Below, in pieces: positions 34,721 through 42,974 of a stretch of DNA of 64,000 nucleotides. Location of the stretch: the NCBI RefSeq assembly GCF_000717995.1, contig NZ_JODM01000009.1, positions 1 through 64,000 of the forward strand. The letters run 5' to 3'. Below the pieces are notes generated by a model that saw only the letters and a program-made list of their open reading frames with translations, made no database searches and was not told the DNA's origin. Position 1 is the stretch's first letter; each line of letters starts with the position of its first letter. The DNA comes from Streptomyces violaceorubidus (lineage in GTDB: Bacteria; Actinomycetota; Actinomycetes; Streptomycetales; Streptomycetaceae). A program made the translations under genes and the position numbers.

Positions 34721-35254
34721 TCAGACTCCCAGCCTGGCCCGGACACCGCCGGCCCGGGCCGCGGGGCCGGCCGCGGCCCGCACCGAGCGGTGCACCAGGT
34801 GCGCGTCGTGCCGCAGGTCCCGGGCGGCGTGCCGGCCGCGCCACAGCAACGAGGGCGCGCTGCCCGTGTCGTCGGCCGCGATCAGCAGCCCGCCCATCAT
34901 GGACAGGTTCTTGAGGAAGTGGATGCGCTGCTGGGTGCGGTCGGAGGCGTCCGCCGCCTCCCAGTACCGGTGGGCCGCCAGTGTGGTGGGGACCAGCGTC
35001 ACCGCGAGGGCCAGCGCGGCCAGCCGCGGACACCGGCCGAGCCCGAGCATGACGCCGCCCACCACGTGCACGGCGCCGTTGAGCCGTACGAGCTGCTCGG
35101 TGCTGTCCGGCAGGACCGGCACGCGGTCGGTGACCGGCCGCACGATCGGCTCGGCCGCCGGTGCCACGTCCTGGGGCCTGCGCAGAGACTGCAGACCGCC
35201 CGCGACGAACATCGAGGCGAGCATCGGCCGGCCGGCCAGACGCAGAAGACTCAT
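34721..35254 (-). CDS. DoxX-family membrane protein
   Basis: A 177-residue protein with four hydrophobic helices (GRPMLASMFVAGGLQSL, LNGAVHVVGGVMLGLG, RLAALALAVTLVPTTLAAH, FLKNLSMMGGLLIAAD). The RPMLASMFVAGGL and FLKNLSMMGG segments are diagnostic of actinobacterial DoxX proteins, which associate with superoxide dismutase and thiosulfurtransferase functions in mycobacteria. A polar Arg/Ala-rich tail of about 40 residues follows the last helix. ATG 35254 has only a weak ribosome site. Same strand as the hemerythrin and oxidoreductase genes. Confidence 0.88.
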   Translation of the reverse strand: MSLLRLAGRPMLASMFVAGGLQSLRRPQDVAPAAEPIVRPVTDRVPVLPDSTEQLVRLNGAVHVVGGVMLGLGRCPRLAALALAVTLVPTTLAAHRYWEAADASDRTQQRIHFLKNLSMMGGLLIAADDTGSAPSLLWRGRHAARDLRHDAHLVHRSVRAAAGPAARAGGVRARLGV

Positions 35255-35409
35255 GACGCTGTCTCGCTCTCTTGGAGGGGGTGCCGACGGGAACACCGGC
35301 GGGGTGGTGCCCCACTGGGATCATCAGGTGCCCCGGCCCGCCCCCGCCATTCGGCGTCCGGTGGAGCACGGGCGCTCGCGGGCACCGCGCCGCGCCGGGA
35401 AGACGCAGC

Positions 35410-35901
35410 TCAGAGGCTGGTGAGGATCTGCGGCGACAAGTTCTTGATCATGGTGTTGGTCCAGCGCATCTGGCGCAGTGTCCGAGGGTGGCAGGAGGAG
35501 GCGAGCGTCAGCAGTCCGCTGTCCCTCGACGCCTGGGCGGCCTGGGCCAGCATCTCCCAGTGCAGCGAGTTCTCCGCCGCGGCGACATGCAGCTCCCGCA
35601 GGTCGCGCAGGAGGAGCAGGCCCGGCTCCGGCCGGTGCGCGACCGCCTCGGACGCCTTCTCGCGCAGGGTCGCGAAGACGCCGTCCGAGGAGTGGTCCGG
35701 CGCCTCGCCCAGCCGCACCCCGTGCTCCGCGGCGGTCTCGGCGAGCAGTCGGACGTGCTCGCGCGACCAGCGGGAGAGGTCGGTGGCGACGTGGTGGACC
35801 TCGTGCTCGGTGCGGTGCCGCTCGGCGACGGTCACCAGGTCGTGGGCCAGGCGCCGCTCACCGCGGTGCAGCGTGCGCAGGGTCAGCGTGATGCCGTTCA
35901 C
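35410..35901 (-). CDS. Helical ferritin-like partner of the molybdenum oxidoreductase (unknown function)
   Basis: A 163-residue all-helical protein with many Glu/His pairs (RHRTEHEVHHVATDLSRWSREHVRLL, LRDLRELHVAAAENSLHWEML) that could form a four-helix bundle with a metal site; whether it is a real ferritin-like protein is not settled. GTG 35901 overlaps the stop of the upstream oxidoreductase (GTGA) and has GGAAGG upstream, so the two are translationally coupled. A role as maturation factor or electron/oxygen partner is inference. No match to a named family is claimed. Confidence 0.6.
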   Translation of the reverse strand: MNGITLTLRTLHRGERRLAHDLVTVAERHRTEHEVHHVATDLSRWSREHVRLLAETAAEHGVRLGEAPDHSSDGVFATLREKASEAVAHRPEPGLLLLRDLRELHVAAAENSLHWEMLAQAAQASRDSGLLTLASSCHPRTLRQMRWTNTMIKNLSPQILTSL

Positions 35902-38390
35902 CGGGCACCTTCCTCGGGCTGGTGCGGGGAGCCGGTGGGTTCCCGGCGCGTCGTGCGCGCCGCCGGTCCGCCCGAGGTGGGCGGGACGGCGCCGGCGTCG
36001 ACCGGTGCCGACGCGGTGGTGGTCGGTGCCGGGGAGGGCCGGCCGTCCCCGCGTTCCACGAGGGTGAGCGCGGCCGTGGCCGTCTTGAACAGCGGCTGCT
36101 TGGAGACCGGGTCCCAGTCGGTGACGGTGCTCTCGTTGGCGGCCCGCCCGGGAGTGTCCGGGCCGGGACCCGACCCGCCACCGGTGTCCCAGTAGCCGTA
36201 GTGGAACGGCACGAACAGCAGCCCGCTCCGGATGCCGCTCACCCGCAGCCGTCCGCGCAGCGAACCGCGCCTGCTGGTGACCTCGACCAGGTCGCCCTCG
36301 CCGAGACCGAGCCGCTGCACGTCCCCGGCGGAGACCTCCACCCACACGTCGGGGGCGGCGTCGTCGAGCTGGGGCGCGCGTCCGGTCTTCGTCCGGGTGT
36401 GGAAGTGGTAGAGCGTCCGCCCCGTCGTCAGCTGGAACGGGTACTCCTCGTCCGGCTCCTCGTGCGGCGGCAGGTAGGCGGCGGCCTTGAGCATCGCCCT
36501 GCCCTCGGGGTTGAGGGAGCGGTACTCCACGACCTCCTGCGAGGCGCCGGTCTCCAGGTCCTTGCCGTAGCTCTCGCACCTGTCGGGGTGGGCCCAGGCG
36601 ATGCCCTCCGTGTAGAGCCGGGCGGTGCCCTCGGGGGCCCGGTCGTCGCAGGGCCACTGGATGCCGCCGGCGTCGCGCAGCCTGGCGTAGGACAGTCCGG
36701 TGTAGTCGCAGGGGCGGCCCGCGCTGCACCGTTTCCACGCCTCGAACGCCGACTCCGGGTCGTCCCAGGTGACCAGCGGTCCGCCGTCCTTGTCCCGGAA
36801 GTCCATGCGCCGCGCGTAGTCCAGGAAGATGTCCAGGTCGGGCCTGGCCTCGCCGGGCGGTTCCACCGCCTTGCAGGACAGGTGCACGGTGCGGTCCGCG
36901 TTGGTGAGCGTGCCGGTCTTCTCGCCCCAGGTCGCGGCGGGCAGCACCACGTCGGCGAGCTGCGCCGTCTCCGTCAGGAACAGGTCCTGTACGACGGTGA
37001 ACAGCCTGTCCTGGCCCAGGATCGAGCGGATGCGCGGCAGTTCCGGCATCGAGACGGCGGGGTTGGTGCCGCTGATCCACAGCATCCGCAGCGAGCCCTG
37101 CTCGGCGTAGCGGAAGATCTGCATCGCGTGGGTCGGCGGCGCGAAGTGGGGGATGGTCTCCGGCTCGACGTTCCACACCCGGGCGAGGTCGGCGACATGG
37201 GCGTCGTTCTGCCAGTTGCGGAAGCCCGGCAGGTCCCCGTCGGCCCCGCACTCGCGGGTGTTCTGGGCGGTGGGCTGGCCGTTCATCTGCAGGAGGCCGG
37301 CGCCGGGGCGGCCCAGCATGCCGCGGATCAGGTGCAGGTTGTTGACCTGTACGGCGGCGGCGGTGGCCTGGTGGGACTGGTAGACGCCCTGGAGGACCGT
37401 GGAGACCAACGCGTCGGTGGTGCCGACGAGTTCGGCCGCCTCCTCGATCCGGGCGGCGGGGACGTCGCAGATCTCCGCGGCCCACTCGGGCGTGCAGTCG
37501 GCGACCCGGGCGGCCAGTTCGTCGAAGCCGACGGTGTGCGCGGCGATGAAGTCCCGGTCGATCCACTCGTGCCGGATCGTCTCCCGCAGCAGGGCGTTGA
37601 GCAGGGCGACGTTGGTGCCGCCGCGGGGCGCGAGGTGCACGGCGGCGTGTTCGGCGACCCGGGTGGGGCGCGGGTCCACGCACAGCAGCCGCGGCGGGTC
37701 GGCGCCCGCCAGGCGGTCGAGGAGCCGCATCCACTGCACGGGCTGGGTCTCGGCGATGTTGTGGCCGAACAGCGCGACCACGTCGGCGTGGTCGAAGTCG
37801 TCGTAGCTGCCCGGCTGCCCGTCGCAGCCGAAGGTCTCCTTCAGCGCCTCCGCGGCGGTGGCGGTGCACAGCCGGGTGTTGCCGTCGAGGTGGTTGGTGC
37901 CGATGCCGGCCCGGGCCAGCACCGCGAGCGTGTAGTACTCCTCCAGGAACAGCTGACCGCTGGTGTAGAAGCCGATCGAGCCCGGTCCGCGCGCGTCCAG
38001 CAGTTCGCGCGAGCGGGCGGCCACCAGGTCCAGCGCCGTGTCCCAGTCCGTCTCCGTCAACCGCCCGTCGCGCCGTACCAGCGGCCGGGTCAGCCGGTCA
38101 CGGGAGGCGTTGGCCTGCCAGCCGAACAGGTCCTTGGGGCCCAGCCGCCCCCGGTTGACCCGGTCCACCTCCCGGCCCCGCACGCCCACCATGCGGCCGT
38201 CGGCCACCGCGATGTCCATGGCGTCGCCGTCCGAGTGCAGGATGGACGCGGACTGCACCCACCGCTGCACCGCGCCGGGCTCCACCCCGTCCGCGAGGAA
38301 CGTGTCCACCCGGGCCGGCCAGGTCCCGTGCCGTCCGTAGGGCGCCCGCGCGCCCCACGGCCGCGCGATCCGGTCCGTCGCATCCTCCAT
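35898..38390 (-). CDS. Molybdopterin oxidoreductase lacking the N-terminal Fe-S cysteines
   Basis: An 830-residue DMSO-reductase-superfamily protein of the formate dehydrogenase/assimilatory nitrate reductase type. Domains: molybdopterin body (YTSGQLFLEEYYTLAVLARAG, LFGHNIAETQPVQWMRLLDR, NNLHLIRGMLGRPGAGLLQMNGQPTAQNTRE) and C-terminal molydopterin-binding (LTTGRTLYHFHTRTKTGRAP, FVPFHYGYW). The Mo ligand is probably Cys175 in NTRLCTATA. The CxxCxxxC...C set for [4Fe-4S] is missing: residues 1-174 contain no cysteine, and the usual LCxKG reads LGPKD. No Tat signal, so cytosolic. ATG 38390 has GGGAGG. Substrate unknown. Confidence 0.88.
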   Translation of the reverse strand: MEDATDRIARPWGARAPYGRHGTWPARVDTFLADGVEPGAVQRWVQSASILHSDGDAMDIAVADGRMVGVRGREVDRVNRGRLGPKDLFGWQANASRDRLTRPLVRRDGRLTETDWDTALDLVAARSRELLDARGPGSIGFYTSGQLFLEEYYTLAVLARAGIGTNHLDGNTRLCTATAAEALKETFGCDGQPGSYDDFDHADVVALFGHNIAETQPVQWMRLLDRLAGADPPRLLCVDPRPTRVAEHAAVHLAPRGGTNVALLNALLRETIRHEWIDRDFIAAHTVGFDELAARVADCTPEWAAEICDVPAARIEEAAELVGTTDALVSTVLQGVYQSHQATAAAVQVNNLHLIRGMLGRPGAGLLQMNGQPTAQNTRECGADGDLPGFRNWQNDAHVADLARVWNVEPETIPHFAPPTHAMQIFRYAEQGSLRMLWISGTNPAVSMPELPRIRSILGQDRLFTVVQDLFLTETAQLADVVLPAATWGEKTGTLTNADRTVHLSCKAVEPPGEARPDLDIFLDYARRMDFRDKDGGPLVTWDDPESAFEAWKRCSAGRPCDYTGLSYARLRDAGGIQWPCDDRAPEGTARLYTEGIAWAHPDRCESYGKDLETGASQEVVEYRSLNPEGRAMLKAAAYLPPHEEPDEEYPFQLTTGRTLYHFHTRTKTGRAPQLDDAAPDVWVEVSAGDVQRLGLGEGDLVEVTSRRGSLRGRLRVSGIRSGLLFVPFHYGYWDTGGGSGPGPDTPGRAANESTVTDWDPVSKQPLFKTATAALTLVERGDGRPSPAPTTTASAPVDAGAVPPTSGGPAARTTRREPTGSPHQPEEGAR

Positions 38391-38492
38391 CGCGGCCTCC
38401 CGCCGACCTTCCTTCCGGCGACCTGCCGCCGGTCTCCGTCATCCCGCGGGCCGTCGGGTACCCGGACGTCACCGATCGAAGCGGACCACTTG

Positions 38493-38506
38493 TGGGAGCG
38501 CTCCCA
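38493..38506. promoter_or_regulatory. Perfect CebR-type operator
   Basis: TGGGAGCGCTCCCA is exactly the 14-bp palindrome described as the binding site of CebR, the LacI-family cellobiose/cellotriose repressor of Streptomyces. It lies 18 bp before GTG 38525 of the GNAT gene and about 100 bp upstream of the divergent molybdopterin oxidoreductase start. Repression of the GNAT gene is the straightforward reading. Confidence 0.85.
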
Positions 38507-38524
38507 AACGGCGAGGATGCTGCG

Positions 38525-39163
38525 GTGACAGCGACTGCCTCCGTACGTCCCTACCGCCCGGCCGACGCCCCGGCCCTCGACGAGATCTGCGTCCGGACCG
38601 CCCACAATGGGCGGGACAGCCGCCCCGTGTACGCCGACCCCGCCGTCCTGCCGGCCATCTTCGTCGCCCCCTACGTCCACCTGGACCCCGACCTGGCCTT
38701 CGTGCTGGACGACGGACGGGGCCGAGCGGTCGGCTACATCCTCGGTACCGCGGACACCGTGCGCTTCGCCGAGGAGTTCCGGGCCAAGTGGCTGCCGCGG
38801 GTCGCCGACCGGTACCCGGCCCCGCAGGGTCCGCCCGGCACCCCGGACGAGGTCATGGCCGGGCTGCTGCACGACCCGGAGCGCATGATCATCCCCGAAC
38901 TGGCCGCGTACCCCGCCCATCTGCACATCGACCTGCTGCCCGACTGGCAGGGACAGGGGCACGGCCGGGCCCTGATGCGGACCTTCTGGGGGGCGCTGCG
39001 CGGACGCGGTGTCCCGGCCGTCCACCTGGTCATGGCGACGGCCAACACCCCGGCCAGGGTTTTCTACGACCGTCTGGGCTTCCACGAGATCGCGGCGGCG
39101 GGCCTCGACCCGGCGGACGTCACCTGCCTGGGACGTACGACCGAGGACGCCGAACGGGCCTGA
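38525..39163 (+). CDS. GNAT N-acetyltransferase (OGA-HAT-like)
   Basis: A 212-residue acyl-CoA-dependent acetyltransferase. The acetyl-CoA-binding motif is HLHIDLLPDWQGQGHGRALMR (Q/RxxGxG/A), followed by VHLVMATANTPARVFYDRLGF. The layout, with the long insertion between strand 3 and the CoA motif (WLPRVADRYPAPQG..TPDEVMAGLLHDP), recalls bacterial proteins similar to the pseudo-HAT domain of human O-GlcNAcase. GTG 38525 has GAGGA eight bases upstream. A CebR box in the leader suggests control by cellobiose. Substrate unknown. Confidence 0.85.
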   Translation: MTATASVRPYRPADAPALDEICVRTAHNGRDSRPVYADPAVLPAIFVAPYVHLDPDLAFVLDDGRGRAVGYILGTADTVRFAEEFRAKWLPRVADRYPAPQGPPGTPDEVMAGLLHDPERMIIPELAAYPAHLHIDLLPDWQGQGHGRALMRTFWGALRGRGVPAVHLVMATANTPARVFYDRLGFHEIAAAGLDPADVTCLGRTTEDAERA

Positions 39164-39220
39164 TGCGGGGGCCGGGTCCGACGGCCGGGGCCCGACGGCC
39201 GACGGCCGGGCCGGATGACG

Positions 39221-39311
39221 GACCCGGCGGCCGGACCCGAGGCCGGACCCGGCGGCGGACCCGAGGCCGGACCCGACGGCGGACCCGAGGCCGGACCCGG
39301 CGGCCGGACGG
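39221..39311. repeat. 24-bp tandem repeat at a convergent junction
   Basis: GACCCGGCGGCGGACCCGAG-type units of 25, 24 and 24 bp at 39221, 39246 and 39270 plus a partial fourth. The preceding 50 bp (39180-39220) contain shorter GACGGCCG repeats. Together they fill the 152-bp gap between convergent stops at 39163 and 39316. Confidence 0.85.
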
Positions 39312-39315
39312 TCGG

Positions 39316-40041
39316 TCAGGCCGTGCCCAGCCGGTAGACGTTGAAGGCCCGGCGGATCACCGGCTGCGCCACGTTGCGCACCCGGACTCCACCCGCCGTC
39401 ATCCCGTGCTCCGTGCCCAGGTGGGCGTGACCGTGGACGGCCAGGTCGGCGCCGGCCGTGTCGATCGCCTCCGCCAGGAGGTAGCTGCCGAGGAACGGAT
39501 GGATCTCCGGCGGCTCCCCGGCGAGCGTGTCCGCGACGGGGGAGAAGTGCGTCAACGCCACCCGCGCCGTGCAGTCCTCCTCGTCCAGCTTCTTGAGCGC
39601 GGCGTGCAGACTGTCCGCCGAACGGCGGGTGGTGCGCACGAACTCCTTCATCACCGGCTCACCGAACTCACCGGCGCTGCGCCCCACGAACCCGCCGCCG
39701 AACCCTTTGGTCCCGGCCACTCCCACCCGGCCCCCGGCACACTCCACGACGGTTCCCTCGCCCTCCAGCACGGTCGCACCGGCCTCCCGGAGGATCTCGG
39801 TGACCTTCTCGGGCTGTTCGTCGTGGTGGTCGTGGTTTCCGAGGACCGCCACCACCGGCACCGGCAGGCCGCGCACCTCGCGGGCGACCACCCGGGCCTC
39901 CTGAGGGGTGCCGTGCCGGGTGAGGTCCCCGGCGAGCAGCAGCAGGTCGGCGCAGTCGGGCAGGGTCTCGAACGCGGGCCGCAGCAGCCCTTCGCTGTCG
40001 GGCCCCATGTGGATGTCTCCGACGGCGGCGACGCGGATCAT
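39316..40041 (-). CDS. Calcineurin-like phosphoesterase
   Basis: A 241-residue metallophosphoesterase: VAAVGDIHMGP, LLLAGDLTRHGTP, AVLGNHDHHDE, ALTHFSPVADTL and VHGHAHLGTEHG give the full dinuclear-metal set. Size and motif spacing resemble YfcE/Icc-like phosphodiesterases. It is last of a three-gene unit (nucleotidyltransferase-BON-phosphoesterase): its ATG overlaps the BON stop by one base (TGATG) and GGAGG is seven bases upstream; GTG 40044 is the alternative. Substrate unknown; cyclic nucleotide or nucleic acid phosphodiester is possible. Confidence 0.88.
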   Translation of the reverse strand: MIRVAAVGDIHMGPDSEGLLRPAFETLPDCADLLLLAGDLTRHGTPQEARVVAREVRGLPVPVVAVLGNHDHHDEQPEKVTEILREAGATVLEGEGTVVECAGGRVGVAGTKGFGGGFVGRSAGEFGEPVMKEFVRTTRRSADSLHAALKKLDEEDCTARVALTHFSPVADTLAGEPPEIHPFLGSYLLAEAIDTAGADLAVHGHAHLGTEHGMTAGGVRVRNVAQPVIRRAFNVYRLGTA

Positions 40042-40346
40042 CACAGCTCCTCCGCATGGTCGGGGCGGGCGGTCTGCGCCACCACGAGGTCGGCGTGCAC
40101 GGTCAGCCCGGCCAGCTCCTCACGGGCGAGGCGCAGCACGGTCTCGCGGCACTGGGCCGAGGGCACCGTGCCGGTGAGCGCGATCGCCCCGGCCCGGACC
40201 TCGGCCCGTACACCGAGTTCACCGAGCTCCTCGGCGGCGAGCCGGTCCTGGAGGTGGGCCACCCGGTACTCGACGTTCTCGGGCATCCCGGCCGCGGGGG
40301 CGGGGCCGCTCGCCGCGGGCCCCTGGTGTCCGACGGGGTCGCTCAT
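40041..40346 (-). CDS. BON-domain protein
   Basis: A 101-residue protein whose body is a single BON domain (PENVEYRVAHLQDRLAAEELGELGVRAEVRAGAIALTGTVPSAQCRETV), the alpha-beta fold of OsmY-like proteins associated with phospholipid or glycan interfaces. There is no signal peptide, so it should be cytosolic, unlike OsmY. Overlaps at both ends with neighbours (ATGA with the nucleotidyltransferase, TGATG with the phosphoesterase) show tight coupling. Confidence 0.82.
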   Translation of the reverse strand: MSDPVGHQGPAASGPAPAAGMPENVEYRVAHLQDRLAAEELGELGVRAEVRAGAIALTGTVPSAQCRETVLRLAREELAGLTVHADLVVAQTARPDHAEEL

Positions 40347-41053
40347 CGCGGGCCCTCCTTCGAGGCAGTGGCCGGTGGACCGGCGGGAGGGATGATCTCC
40401 AGCCGTTCGAGGACGTAGAAGAACGCGGCGGGCATCGGATCGTCACCGCAGTCGCGGCGCAGCGCGGCCCAGTCGATCTTCTCGCGCAGGGTGCGGGCGA
40501 TCGGCAGCACCGCACCGAAGTCGCAGTGGTGCTCGGAGAAGGCCGCCAGCAGACCGTGCAGCAGGTCGGTCGGCGACAGCACCGGCATCAGCACCGAGTC
40601 GACCGACAGGTCCCGCGCCCGGGCCAGCAGCTCCGTCGTGACCGGCTCGTGCGCCAACTCGAAGATGAGGTCGACCTGCTGGCCCAGGCAGTCCGCCTTG
40701 AGCAGCCAGTCCTCGGGCGGTGTGTACACCGTCAGCCCCGCCCGGCGCAGCGTCGCGGCCACGGCGTCCGCGTCCTCGGGCCGGATGCAGAAGTCGACGT
40801 CGTGCTGGAGGTTCTGGGTGCCGCCGTGCGCGTACACGGCGACACTGCCGGCCAGCGCGAACGGGTGCTCCGCCTTCTTGAGGGTCGAGCCCACCTGCTT
40901 GGCGGCCTGGAGGATCGCCTGGTTGCGGTCGAGCGGCAGGTCCTCGTGAGGTGCCTCGTGCCGGGGGAGGGGACCACGGTCCCCGGGGGCCGGGCGCAGC
41001 TCGCGGACGTCGGAGCGTCGGCCGGTGGTGTGGTCGTCGGCGGGCTGCCTCAT
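40343..41053 (-). CDS. Nucleotidyltransferase-fold protein
   Basis: A 236-residue protein with a Pol beta-type nucleotidyltransferase core: FALAGSVAVYAHGGTQNLQHDVDFCIRPEDADAV, where GS...(Y)AHGG and DVDF supply the metal-binding acids. Members include MNT antitoxin-like proteins and small-molecule adenylyltransferases. No HEPN partner lies adjacent, so a toxin-antitoxin role is not supported. ATG 41053 has GGAAGGGG upstream; GTG 41056 is the alternative. First gene of the unit with the BON protein and phosphoesterase. Confidence 0.8.
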   Translation of the reverse strand: MRQPADDHTTGRRSDVRELRPAPGDRGPLPRHEAPHEDLPLDRNQAILQAAKQVGSTLKKAEHPFALAGSVAVYAHGGTQNLQHDVDFCIRPEDADAVAATLRRAGLTVYTPPEDWLLKADCLGQQVDLIFELAHEPVTTELLARARDLSVDSVLMPVLSPTDLLHGLLAAFSEHHCDFGAVLPIARTLREKIDWAALRRDCGDDPMPAAFFYVLERLEIIPPAGPPATASKEGPR

Positions 41054-41221
41054 CACTGTCCCCTTCCCGGGCTGTCACCGTCGGCGGAACGGACCGGACC
41101 GGACCGGCCCTCCCCCTCGAAGGGCGGGTACCCGGCGCCGTACCGCCGACACCGGGCGCCCCGACGCGGCCGCCGGCGCGGGCGGCGGTGGGGCGCCGGG
41201 GATCGAGGGCACTCGCCCGGC

Positions 41222-41533
41222 ATGAGCGACAAGCGGATGCGACAGGGGGCCAGCCCCGACGGCCGCCGGACCGTGGAACGGCTGGTGGCGGCCTGGCTGG
41301 CCGAGACCGAACGGCACGAACCCGAGGCCGCCGCCGAGGCCCGGAAGGGCTGGGAAGGGGGCGCGCTGCCCGAACGGGCCGCCCAGGACCTGGCCACCTG
41401 GGTCACCGCCCGGGTCACGGACACGGGCTTCACCGAGGACGAGGGCCCCTACGTGGCGGGCCCCGTGCGGATCACACCGGCGGACAAGGACACCGTGCAC
41501 GCCTGGCTGCGCGCCCGGGGGCACGCCGTGTGA
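41222..41533 (+). CDS. Hypothetical small protein
   Basis: A 103-residue, strongly charged protein (RRTVERLVAAWLAETERHEPEAAAEARKGWEGG, RITPADKDTVHAWLRARGHAV). Probably helical and soluble; no family recognised. ATG 41222 is divergent from the nucleotidyltransferase gene across 168 bp. Further upstream lies a short GGACC tandem (around 41093-41110). Confidence 0.5.
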   Translation: MSDKRMRQGASPDGRRTVERLVAAWLAETERHEPEAAAEARKGWEGGALPERAAQDLATWVTARVTDTGFTEDEGPYVAGPVRITPADKDTVHAWLRARGHAV

Positions 41534-41642
41534 GGGGGCCACGGGTGGACCCCGGTCGGCACCGGTGCGGGACCGATGCGGCACCGGTGCGGCACGTGAG
41601 CCGGCCCCGGTGACGGCTCACGAAGGCGAGCGTTCCCGCACC

Positions 41643-42029
41643 ATGCCCGCCCAGCACGAGCAGGTCTTCGACCAGGCCGCGAACGTCGGACAACTGGAGA
41701 CCTGGCTGCCCCGGGACCTGCACGTGGAGCCGGAGGAGCCGCCCGCGGTCACCGTGCACGAGGACCGCACCGACCAGGACACCTCGGCGCTGCTGAGCGC
41801 CCGGCCCGAGCAGATGCGGCTCGAGTGGGGCACCCGCGAGCAGGGCAGCTATGCCGGCTGGCTGCAGGCCGCCGGACTCGACAGCGGGGCCAGCGAGGTC
41901 ACCGTGCACCTGTCGTTCTTCGACGACAGCCACGACCCGGGCCCTCGGACGGTGGACCAGGCCCTCGACGGCAGCCTGCGGCGGCTGGAGGACCAGGTGA
42001 GGATGCGTACCGACAACGCGGCCGGCTGA
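41643..42029 (+). CDS. Hypothetical small acidic protein
   Basis: About 128 residues, acidic and apparently soluble (EQVFDQAANVGQLETWLPRDLHVEPEEPPAVTVHEDRTDQDTSALLSARPEQMRLEWG, then GASEVTVHLSFFDDSHDP). No recognised domain. ATG 41643 is preferred over GTG 41610; neither has a strong ribosome site. It follows the 41222 gene on the same strand by 109 bp. Confidence 0.45.
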   Translation: MPAQHEQVFDQAANVGQLETWLPRDLHVEPEEPPAVTVHEDRTDQDTSALLSARPEQMRLEWGTREQGSYAGWLQAAGLDSGASEVTVHLSFFDDSHDPGPRTVDQALDGSLRRLEDQVRMRTDNAAG

Positions 42030-42130
42030 GGAGGACGCCGAGGCGGCGGCCGGCACGGTGGCGGAGTGGTCGCGTGAGGCGTCGGTCGCTTCGATGAAAC
42101 CGAGACGGGCAGACCGCCGTACGCGTCGCC

Positions 42131-42172
42131 CGTGAGCCCGTGAGCCCGTGAGCCCGTGAGCCCGTGAGGTGG
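42131..42172. repeat. 9-bp tandem repeat
   Basis: CGTGAGCCC is repeated four times exactly from 42131 and followed by a partial copy. It lies in the gap upstream of the P450 pseudogene. Confidence 0.85.
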
Positions 42173-42278
42173 AGAGCGCCGACGCGGCCGACGACCGCGC
42201 AGGACGCCACCGCGGTCCCCGCCGGTCCGGCGCCGGCGGGCCCGGTGTCCGCCCTCCGTCCCGGAACACCCACCCGCC

Positions 42279-42770
42279 ATGGACGCTCACCGCCGCCCCC
42301 TGTTGGACCGCATCCCGGCACTTCTCGCCGAGGGGTACGCCTGGCTGCCCAACCGCATGCGCGACAGCACCGGCTCCGTGCTGCGCGCCCGGCTGCTCGG
42401 CCGGCCCGCGCTGGCCGTGCGGGGCCCGGAAGCCGTGCGCTTCTTCTACGACGAGTCGCACGTCCGCCGGCACGGCGCCGTCCCGGCACCGGTGCTCGAC
42501 ACCCTGTTCGGGCAGGGCGCGGTCCACACCCTCGACCGGTGACGCCCACCGCACCCGCAAGGAACTCTTCCTGCCGCTGCTCGAGGCCGACCCGTCGCCC
42601 GCCTGACCGACCACGTCACCACGGCCTGGGACGAGGCGGCCGTCGTGCTCACCCGCGGGGTCCGCGACTGGGCGGGACTCCCACCCCGGTCCTTCGACGC
42701 GGAACCCCTGGCCCGGGACCTCGTCGCGATGGTCGACGGCTTCGCCGTCACCGGCGTACGCGCTCCCTGA
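42279..42770 (+). pseudogene. CYP152-like cytochrome P450 peroxygenase remnant
   Basis: The first 87 codons (42279-42542) read like a fatty-acid alpha/beta-hydroxylating P450 peroxygenase N-terminus (LLAEGYAWLPNRM, LGRPALAVRGPEAVRFFYDE, TLFGQGAVHTLD). One extra C near 42537 shifts the frame: the sequence then continues as GDAHRTRKELFLPLLEADP. A second shift near 42595 restores ARLTDHVTTAWDEAAVVL, VRDWAGLP and DLVAMVDGF, until a stop at 42770. The C-terminal half with the haem-thiolate Cys region is missing. Two frameshifts and a truncation make this a clear decaying gene. Confidence 0.75.
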
Positions 42771-42974
42771 CCGGGCGTCAGCCCACCCGTCGACGCCACG
42801 TCACGCGACCACCCGTACAGGGCCGGTTGGCTGATCGTTTGCAGCCCTTGGGGTGTGCGTCGGCCCCGGGCGGCCGAAGCGGTCGTCACCCGAATGGACC
42901 CCGCGCGTTACTGGTCGGGACCGAACCGGTGTCTCCTGGAGGGTGTCAGCGGCGTCCAGGCTGGGAGGCCGATC

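Noticed and set aside
35922..38528. 868-codon plus-strand open frame opposite the molybdopterin oxidoreductase gene
   Set aside because: Antisense shadow; Gly/Val/Ala-rich, no motif, while the minus strand has a full enzyme.
40343..41053. Toxin-antitoxin reading of the nucleotidyltransferase gene
   Set aside because: No HEPN-domain or other toxin gene is adjacent; its partners are BON and phosphoesterase proteins.
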